Origin: an uncultured Collinsella sp.
GTDB taxonomy: Bacteria; Actinomycetota; Coriobacteriia; Coriobacteriales; Coriobacteriaceae
NCBI GenBank assembly: GCA_959596505.1
Contig: CAUFWM010000005.1
Coordinates: 1 to 55,563 of the forward strand
Length of the DNA: 55,563 nucleotides
Direction of reading: 5' to 3'
The notes under the pieces are model-generated. The model was not told the origin of the DNA. It made no database searches and saw only the letters and a program-made list of their open reading frames with translations. Position 1 is the first letter of the stretch; each line of letters opens with the position of its first letter. This document shows, one piece after another, positions 50,401 to 55,563 of this stretch. Both the position numbers and the translations under genes were made by a program.

Positions 50401-51076
50401 CTTTCTCGGTCGTGGCCTTGCTTGCGCCCAGCGCCGCACGATAGGCATCGGCAAGCGCCGAGGTGTCGGCCTGGCCGCGCGCCACGCACACATCGTCCAT
50501 GCCGCCCGGAAGCTGGCTCGATAGCTCCAGCAAGTCGCGCACCAGGCCTTTGATGGTGGTACCGGCGCCAAACGTCCCGCCCTCGCCCGCCATGGGATAC
50601 CAGGCGTAGAGGGCCTTAAGCGAAGTGGCGAGCTCGGGCGCGGCATCGGGCGCCGTCGCGCGCCCCAGCACATGCTCGACAGCCTGATCCATAAGCTCGT
50701 CGGTATCGGTGAGCACCGTGAACTCGGGATCGATGCCCAGCTCCAACGCATGCGCGCGCAGAATGCGCGAACACATGCCGTGAATGGTCGAGATCCAAGC
50801 GTCATCGACCGTCAGGGCCTCTTCGTCCATCCCCTCGTCGATAAGCGCACGGCGCACGCGGTCGCGGATCTCGGCCGCGGCGTCTTTGGTAAAGGTAATG
50901 GCGAGCACCTGGTCCAGATGCTCGACAAACGGACCGGATTCGGGCGAGAGCGCATAGACGATGCGGCGCGTGAGGGTAAAGGTCTTGCCCGAGCCGGCAC
51001 CTGCCGAGACAAACAGCGGACGGTCGAGCGTTTTGACGACTTGCAGCTGTTGCGGCATCAAAGTCGAAAGATCCAT
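47450..51076 (-). CDS. addA: AddA-type helicase-nuclease subunit
   Basis: A 1208-aa UvrD-like helicase with a C-terminal nuclease, working with AddB to process DNA double-strand ends for recombination. Motif I (SAGAGSGKTFTLTRR) is near residue 25, motif II (MVMIDEFQDTDQMQ) near 349 and VMTVHASKGLEYPVV or close form near 710. The PD-(D/E)xK nuclease motif LVIDYKTGG is near 1140. The start at 51076 lies three bases after the addB stop and has AGGAGGGA upstream. Actinobacteria often have AdnAB instead; the domain order here is of AddA type. Confidence 0.93.
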   Translation of the reverse strand: MDLSTLMPQQLQVVKTLDRPLFVSAGAGSGKTFTLTRRIVYALSPESGPFVEHLDQVLAITFTKDAAAEIRDRVRRALIDEGMDEEALTVDDAWISTIHGMCSRILRAHALELGIDPEFTVLTDTDELMDQAVEHVLGRATAPDAAPELATSLKALYAWYPMAGEGGTFGAGTTIKGLVRDLLELSSQLPGGMDDVCVARGQADTSALADAYRAALGASKATTEKAQVALDAIDAFEASGKTMEDAARLMMSCSMPRASKAFPKEQVELLKAEAADAFINIVLACGGPALDALVGLARAVEAEYRALKADQSALDNNDLLRMAYEALRDYPAIRAAYEGRFKMVMIDEFQDTDQMQVDLIRYLTGAGERALCTVGDAQQSIYRFRGAEVEVFRRQERKVGSTTASETVTTSDAPAGELVKLVRNFRSHDEVLRYVARVFDGDTGGLMQGFLDLEPSDKRKDMLKAKASRRQALFVAGGSMQERTQAKARAIAERFHALADAGQPQGGMVLLLGRMTNADVYAQAFRDQGLDCVIAGGSVFAQAAEVQTVRALVCALANPADTAQGLMPLLASPMFALGAQEFLALATKLDEQTGETSRRNIDVGIMSDSDVPGLQNLPLVTRAREVLRYALRRVGRDSFAAIARDVVNASGWFVRLAQRGPEGKAIAANVLKALDAVAEAEAELGNSPRSIALAFDRFLAGKEAPGALNEEGDGAVRIMTVHASKGLEYPVVAVAECFGVRKSSGAAQMGRVDGGAQVVALPARFDGVKLADGTFVKGDDVKKQFEHAFKGKGTSLWLPPELMEDVCATGSPAEAFARLRNDDLQLSLEERARLLYVAMTRARELLILAMDAGVSRGKVMAPTFDVETDLTYDVLRRILPTDSLDMPQLDSDRLVFDNSQPGDYELISLADFTFGEQAFEANASLDAEGRLVRGDVDVADNAAHSTVPGPADPKPDAFELVYPQAVGVRMGICPFPVRDSYSYSSIAVALHAESEDRAAEALVPMDESGDDAESDGSEMADADVAAVEPAGNPMALGSAFHAACQWLIEMGADALPVERADALARLWRLTPEQRERFDVALDRWLKSSVRAELLAWPCIRAEVPFFSLGCEDEDIARYGAYAEGAIDALATDPADPSRALVIDYKTGGTPDETPEQLLEKHALQARVYADVLHKAGFEVVTVKFVRVERANPTIFVNPAEPQVVTYNL

Positions 51077-51079
51077 GGT

Positions 51080-54000
51080 CTACACGTCCCTCCTTACAAA
51101 CGTTCCTTCGTGGTTATACGAGCAGCGCGCATGCGCGGCCTGCGCCGACGTCGGATCGACAGCGGCGACGTCGCCCGCCTCGAGCTCGCGCAGGCGCTCG
51201 GCAATGCCGGCCTCCACGCGGTCGAGCAGCGCATCGAAGTCCATGTTGCCGCCCTCGCCCGGAAAGCCCTTCTTGAGGCCCGGGATGCGACCGTCGCCGC
51301 GCTCCTCCTCGAGCAGCTCGGCGCTCGCGGCACCGCGCAACGCCGGCTTGCCGCCCTTGGTCGAAAAGTAGAGCGCCGCGCGGGTGTCCAAATCCAGCGC
51401 CCGGCGCATGGCCTGCGCGTAGATGAGTGTCTGGGTATGGGGCGGCAGCCAGCGCGGATCGTCGATGGGGGCCTCGCCCGACTCCTCGTCGCGCACCGTG
51501 GGGTCGGCGAGCTTAAACTCCTCGACACCCGAACGATGCTTGTAGTCAATCACCACAGCGCGGTTCTCGGCGTCCACATCCACGCGGTCGATGCGCCCGC
51601 CGAGCGGCCAGCCGGCATACTCGACCTGGAGCTCGTTGAACGCAAACTCCAGGTAGCGCGGCGCGAAGGGCGCGAGCGCCTCGGACTCGTAGGCGAGCAC
51701 GCCCTCCAGTTGCGGCAAGATCTCGGCCGCCTGGCGCTCCTCCACTGGAGAGAGCGGCACCAGCGGGCCCTCGGTACCGCGCTTGCCGGCGTGCTCGGCC
51801 AGGGTCTCGGCAAAGACCTCGTGCAGCAGCTCCTTCGCGCGCGGCAGATTCATGGGCGTCACGCGCTCCATGCCCTCCTGCGGAAGACGTGCATGCAAGT
51901 GCTCCAGCACGTCATGGACAAAGTTGCCCTTCTCCATGTTGCCAAAGCCCGCATCGATGGACTGAGGTTTGACGCGATACGAGACGAACCAGCACAGCGG
52001 GCAGGTGGAATAGGCCTCGATCTGCGAGGCGGACGTCAGGCGCGGCACGAGCGGCGCGTCCTCGCCCTCGCCATCGCGACGGCGCAGGACCAAATACGGC
52101 ACGGCCTCGGCACTCAGATGCTGAGGGGCTTCACAGGTCACGCGCTCGCGCTTGAGACCTTCGCCTGCCGCGGGATCGAAGTCCCTTACGATATCGCCCT
52201 CACCCACGCACTTCGCCTTGTCGGCGCCAGTGGCCTTAGCATCGTCAGTGGCCTTGTCGGTGTCAGCGACCTTAGCGTCTTCAGCTGCCTTGTCGGCGTC
52301 AGCGGCCTTAGCAGCTTCAGCGGCCTCGGCATGCGCCCGCAACTCGGTCCACACGGCAGCCGGATAGCACTCGCGCGCCTGGCAATCGTGCGTCACGCGC
52401 GCAAGCGCAACCGGGCCGCGTGCCGTCTGCATCGCGTGGCCAAAGCGCACGCGCAGCAAGGCCGCGGGCTCAAGCGTCACACCCTCGCGACCAAGGCTCG
52501 CCGTCAGCGTGGCCAGCGGCCCCTCCTCGTGTGAGAGCGGATAGCTGTCCAGATCGACATCGGCAAACAGCACGGCATCGTAGCTGCCGGGGCGCAGAGC
52601 CGCCGCGTCGGCAAGCGACGCAAAGCGCACCTGGGCGCGCGACGCACGGTCAACCTCGTAGGTCTCGTAATCGTAGGCGGTGCTGCGCTTGTCCACCTTG
52701 GTGCGAATGCCATCGAGCACGGGCACGGTCGCGGCCTGCGACACGTCGAGCGCGCGGGCGCCATTCATAAGGATGTCGATGGCGTGGCGCAGCAGGGCCA
52801 CCTCCGCCTGGCGACGGGCTTGGCCATCTAAGCTGCCCAGCGAACGATCGGGCAACGCCTCGGCAACGGCAAGCATGGCCTTGAGCGCCGTCACGGGCTT
52901 GTCACGCCACAGCGCCTGGAACACGTCCGAAACCACACACGGCACGTTCTTAAACCAGTTCTCGTCGCTCGCCGCCTTGCGCGCGCCCCTCACCTGGCCC
53001 TGGACGCTCTGCAGCAGACTCTTAACGCCCGCGGTAGTCTTGCTGCGCGAGAGACGCATATTCTTATCGAAGGTACGGGCATTGACGGCATCAGCGCCCG
53101 AAAGCGGACTGTAGATCCAGTCGGTAAGCTCCGGCGCGGGCCACCACTCGGTCTTTGACGCCGTGCCCTCATCGGCGGCCTTCATGCGCTCGATCAGGCC
53201 GGCAAGCGCCGCAAACTGCCTGCCCGCAATGGATTGGGAAAACGCCGTGAACTCAACTGTCTCGGCAGCGATATGATGAGCTGCCAGACGAGAGGCGAGC
53301 TCACCGAACAGCTGGGGTGCCCGGGCAGAAACGACGAGCACGCGCACGGGGTCGGTGGGCGTTGCAGTGGCTTTATCGGCCTTGGACTCCTTGTACGCTT
53401 TCACCAACTTATCGATGGCGTCCGCATAGACATGAGCACGGGCATGGGGGCCGGCGACCTCAATAAAGGCAGGCTGAGCGGCGGTCCCGCAAGCGGCATC
53501 AGACGCGACGGCGTCCTCCCCCAGCGGCGCGACCTCAAACAGCACACCGCGGGCATCAAATGCCACGGCAAGCTCCTCGCGCATCGACGCCTGCTCGCGG
53601 GCAAGCAGCACGACGACCTCTCCCCCATTGTTCGCCACGGCAGACAGCAGCTCGAGCAGACCGTGCGTAAACGACGTGATATCGCGCACGCATACGGCGC
53701 GAGTGCACGCCGGCAGGCTATCGGCCAGGACACCGGCCATAATGTCGGCTGCCTCGCAGGGCTCGACCATATCTCGACGGTCCAAACCGTCCGCATATGC
53801 GCGCAAAAGCTCGAACACACGAGCCTCGGCATCGCTTTTTGGCTCAGGCTGGCAATTGTTTCCACGGCATCGCTCGGCCGTCGTCCCCGCAACGCCCGGC
53901 AACACGTCGCGGGCCATGCGCGCAAGCATGCGCACCGTGCCCTGGCTGCGCGAGAGCGGCTGCAGGTCGGCATCGTCGAGACGCGTGACCATGTCCGAGA

Positions 54001-54268
54001 ACAGCATCTGGCGCTGCAGGTTGTCGACGAAACCGCGCCCGTCGCCCAAAAGCTCCCAAAGCGACCGAAGCCACGACGCGGGGGTTTTGTAGTCAACGCC
54101 CAGCGAGGCGCCAGCAACCGCAGCATCATGACGGCACAGGTCGAGCTCGGCAAACGTTGGCGCCAGCAACACGGCACGCCCGTGGCGGGCAATAAGGTCG
54201 GCAAGCAGCGCCGACTCAGCATCGCTCAAATCCGTGCCGGCATTGGTGGTATAGATTCGAACAGGCAT
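51080..54268 (-). CDS. addB: AddB-type nuclease subunit
   Basis: A 1062-aa partner of AddA. The N-terminal half resembles an inactive helicase: the position of the Walker A loop reads VLLAPTFAELDL and has no GKT. The C-terminal nuclease domain has VVIDYKHRSG near residue 908. CPLC near 761 may belong to the Fe-S cluster of such subunits, but the usual last cysteine cluster is reduced to CSYNHE, so a full 4Fe-4S site is uncertain. A 12-residue repeat (x3, Ala/Lys/Asp-rich) lies near 650-685 in a linker. GGAGGA precedes the ATG. Likely co-transcribed with addA. Confidence 0.88.
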   Translation of the reverse strand: MPVRIYTTNAGTDLSDAESALLADLIARHGRAVLLAPTFAELDLCRHDAAVAGASLGVDYKTPASWLRSLWELLGDGRGFVDNLQRQMLFSDMVTRLDDADLQPLSRSQGTVRMLARMARDVLPGVAGTTAERCRGNNCQPEPKSDAEARVFELLRAYADGLDRRDMVEPCEAADIMAGVLADSLPACTRAVCVRDITSFTHGLLELLSAVANNGGEVVVLLAREQASMREELAVAFDARGVLFEVAPLGEDAVASDAACGTAAQPAFIEVAGPHARAHVYADAIDKLVKAYKESKADKATATPTDPVRVLVVSARAPQLFGELASRLAAHHIAAETVEFTAFSQSIAGRQFAALAGLIERMKAADEGTASKTEWWPAPELTDWIYSPLSGADAVNARTFDKNMRLSRSKTTAGVKSLLQSVQGQVRGARKAASDENWFKNVPCVVSDVFQALWRDKPVTALKAMLAVAEALPDRSLGSLDGQARRQAEVALLRHAIDILMNGARALDVSQAATVPVLDGIRTKVDKRSTAYDYETYEVDRASRAQVRFASLADAAALRPGSYDAVLFADVDLDSYPLSHEEGPLATLTASLGREGVTLEPAALLRVRFGHAMQTARGPVALARVTHDCQARECYPAAVWTELRAHAEAAEAAKAADADKAAEDAKVADTDKATDDAKATGADKAKCVGEGDIVRDFDPAAGEGLKRERVTCEAPQHLSAEAVPYLVLRRRDGEGEDAPLVPRLTSASQIEAYSTCPLCWFVSYRVKPQSIDAGFGNMEKGNFVHDVLEHLHARLPQEGMERVTPMNLPRAKELLHEVFAETLAEHAGKRGTEGPLVPLSPVEERQAAEILPQLEGVLAYESEALAPFAPRYLEFAFNELQVEYAGWPLGGRIDRVDVDAENRAVVIDYKHRSGVEEFKLADPTVRDEESGEAPIDDPRWLPPHTQTLIYAQAMRRALDLDTRAALYFSTKGGKPALRGAASAELLEEERGDGRIPGLKKGFPGEGGNMDFDALLDRVEAGIAERLRELEAGDVAAVDPTSAQAAHARCSYNHEGTFVRRDV
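52215..52322 (-). repeat. 36-bp tandem repeat (x3) within addB
   Basis: GCCTTGTCGG begins at 52215, 52251 and 52287. The three units differ by a few bases and encode 12-residue Ala/Asp/Lys-rich blocks in frame. Confidence 0.92.
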
Positions 54269-54350
54269 GGTCCTCCGCTCAAACTGTTCGCAATAATCAA
54301 TGTATCCATCCTACCCGCCCAAGCGGACAGATTTGCCCCACGCCAACAGA

Positions 54351-54439
54351 TTTGATCCCTTGGGGACGGAGGAAAACGGATCATCGAGGGGGTCAGTCTA
54401 ACCCGGTGATCCGTTTTCCTCCGTCCCCAAGGGATCAAA
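54351..54439. repeat. 33-bp perfect inverted repeat upstream of addB
   Basis: Positions 54351-54383 and 54407-54439 are exact reverse complements over 33 bases, with a core of CTTGGGGACGGAGGAAAACG. The 23-base loop has its own short stem (GGGT/ACCC). It lies in the 220-base gap between yerC and addB. Confidence 0.97.
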
Positions 54440-54465
54440 AAAACCGCCCCCGGAGGAGCGGTTTT
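54437..54465 (-). terminator. Terminator of the YerC-like gene
   Basis: On the reverse strand AAAACCGC pairs with GCGGTTTT and is followed by further T residues. It directly abuts the 33-bp inverted repeat. Confidence 0.85.
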
Positions 54466-54488
54466 GCACAATTCGTTTTTGGCGCGGC

Positions 54489-54788
54489 CTACTCGCCATC
54501 CTCCAGCTTAATGAGGATTTTGCGGTAGCCACCGTACTCGCCGTTAAGCGCCTTGGACACACGGCTCACCGTGGTGGACGAAGCGCCGGTGCGCGCCTGA
54601 ACCTCGACATAGGGCTCGCCCTCGTCTAGGTAACGCGCGACCTGCAGACGCTGCGATAGATCGCAAATCTCGCGCGGCGTGCAGATATCGGTCAAAAACG
54701 CTTGGATATCTTTCTCGTCGTCCAAAAGGCTAAATGCGTGGACCAGCTGCTTGACATCAGGCTTGTCAAACATGTTCTCGATATTCAT
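54489..54788 (-). CDS. YerC/YecD family TrpR-related DNA-binding protein
   Basis: A 99-aa helical protein of the TrpR-like YerC/YecD family. The segment TDICTPREICDLSQRLQVAR, then the helix-turn-helix region TGASSTTVSRVSKALNGEYGGYRKIL, is diagnostic. The family is predicted to regulate transcription, and in TrpR the same fold binds tryptophan. The ligand and target genes of YerC are unknown. GGTGA precedes the ATG. Single gene ending in a terminator. Confidence 0.93.
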   Translation of the reverse strand: MNIENMFDKPDVKQLVHAFSLLDDEKDIQAFLTDICTPREICDLSQRLQVARYLDEGEPYVEVQARTGASSTTVSRVSKALNGEYGGYRKILIKLEDGE

Positions 54789-55111
54789 CGATCACCGCCA
54801 AACCCGCCAAAAGGCATCGAAGTTGATACTGACGTCGGGCATCGTTCGCCCGTTCTATGCAATAGGGCAACGCCTGTGGCTTTTGCCCGTAGCAGTTTAG
54901 CACACCACCAAACTAAAGCGACAAGACTCTCTGCCAGCGGCACGTTTTCTAGGACGAACGCCGTTTTGAAACCGAATGCGCACGCAAGCTCCACGAATAT
55001 CTGAGACAATGGGCGCCCAAACAGGGCCGACCCCGCGCATCTATCCGAGTTGCAAAGGTATGTGCCCCTCACGCCCCCTCACCACGCCATGCGCAAGAAA
55101 GGATCTCCACC
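54789..55111. other. 323-base divergent intergenic region
   Basis: It separates the leftward yerC-like gene from the rightward holin-like gene. One small hairpin (GCCC...GGGC around 54849-54870) is visible. I see no convincing promoter, small gene or RNA, although both promoters must lie here. A leftward 95-codon open frame is not credible. Confidence 0.5.
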
Positions 55112-55477
55112 ATGCGCTTTTTGCTCAACTGGCTTTTGACCTCAATCGCCATCGCGATCGCAACGTTTCTCGTCCCCGGCATTCAGCCCTTCGGCATGGC
55201 CGACGCCTGGGTCTGCTTTGCCTTCGTGGGGCTGTTCCTCAACATCGTCGACTCGCTCGTCAAGCCGTTCCTGACGGTCATCTCGCTGCCGCTCACTATT
55301 ATCACGCTTGGTATTTTTCAGCTCGTAGTCAACAGCTTTATGCTCGAGCTGGCCAGCTACCTGTCGGTCAATCTGCTGGGCGCGGGTATCTCCATTGCCA
55401 GCTTTGGATCGGCCTTTTTGGGCAGCATCCTGGTATCCATCATGCGCAGCATTCTCGACAGCATCGCCAGGAACTAA
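55112..55477 (+). CDS. Phage holin family 4 / YvlD-like membrane protein
   Basis: A 121-aa protein with four predicted helices (about 5-22, 32-50, 55-78 and 88-112). FLLNWLLTSIAIAIATFLVP and VDSLVKPFLTVISLPLTIIT are typical of Phage_holin_4_2/YvlD proteins. Despite the name, chromosomal members are not phage lysis proteins. They are usually linked to envelope stress. AAAGGA precedes the ATG. Single gene, with a terminator 38 bases after its stop. Confidence 0.9.
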   Translation: MRFLLNWLLTSIAIAIATFLVPGIQPFGMADAWVCFAFVGLFLNIVDSLVKPFLTVISLPLTIITLGIFQLVVNSFMLELASYLSVNLLGAGISIASFGSAFLGSILVSIMRSILDSIARN

Positions 55478-55514
55478 AGCAACCGGATACGGACCGCCAC
55501 AACACGCCAATCAG

Positions 55515-55540
55515 AACCACCCTTAAAAAGGGTGGTTTGC
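55515..55540 (+). terminator. Terminator after the holin-like gene
   Basis: AACCACCCTT pairs with AAGGGTGGTT around a short loop and is followed by TGCTCTT. The last 23 bases of the window hold nothing I recognise. Confidence 0.85.
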
Positions 55541-55563
55541 TCTTAGGGTATAACCCACGGGCC

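Noticed and set aside
54785..55072. 95-codon leftward frame upstream of the YerC-like gene
   Set aside because: No ribosome site and no conserved pattern. The region should hold the divergent promoters.
55112..55477. Evidence for a prophage from the holin name
   Set aside because: Chromosomal YvlD/holin-4 proteins are common outside phages, and no other phage gene is nearby.

Overview
The window reads as a chromosomal segment of a GC-rich gut actinobacterium of the class Coriobacteriia, most like Collinsella. I base this on protein flavour, codon use, the typical ruvC-ruvA-ruvB cluster behind an actinobacterial/Bacillus-type SOS box, and many GC-rich intergenic palindromes. Species level cannot be settled from the sequence alone. 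Almost all genes are intact and housekeeping-like. One insertion sequence is present, and I see no prophage, CRISPR array, rRNA or tRNA.

Layout. 1-668: queH (cut by the window edge) and a DUF3267 membrane protein, leftward. 801-5681: a divergent methionyl-tRNA synthetase, an RsmB/RsmF-type rRNA methyltransferase, an unlisted 56-aa membrane peptide (leftward) and a TIM-barrel protein of unknown role. 5708-7252: an IS3-family (IS150-group) element that landed in the loop of the preceding gene's transcription terminator. 7311-11540: DegV, class III fructose-1,6-bisphosphatase and two tandem GtrA proteins. 11654-11883: an exact 62-bp x4 array of palindromes. 11954-19148: a cobalamin-riboswitch-controlled two-gene operon for a 1982-aa surface protein and a 300-aa membrane protein, both built around DUF4430 (transcobalamin C-terminal-like) domains. 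19262-24713: UbiB-like kinase with a phasin-like partner, a C69 dipeptidase, and a FolD-FchA one-carbon pair. 25174-28741: lipoprotein, PH-like protein, YhcG nuclease, ADP-ribosylglycohydrolase and small ORFs. 28962-32799: zinc-ribbon protein, CDF metal exporter and a heptad-repeat membrane protein. 32978-37000: formate-THF ligase and ruvCAB. 37243-43333: a NAD-synthetase-like protein lacking all catalytic motifs, superoxide reductase and a SWIM-SNF2 helicase. 43470-54268: dnaE and addAB. 54489-55477: YerC/TrpR-like regulator and a holin-like membrane protein.

How the genes work together. DNA replication and repair are strongly represented (dnaE, addAB, ruvCAB, SNF2). One-carbon folate metabolism is covered by fhs, fchA and a FolD that seems to have kept only its dehydrogenase half. 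The strongest candidate for an undescribed system is the cobalamin riboswitch-DUF4430 operon. It encodes five transcobalamin-like beta modules on two membrane-anchored proteins and carries the regulatory signature of a B12-starvation response, so a surface corrinoid-capture function is a reasonable hypothesis. The second most interesting item is the NadE-like pseudoenzyme. The intergenic spaces also hold several long, near-perfect inverted repeats, most with GGGAC/GTCCC cores.
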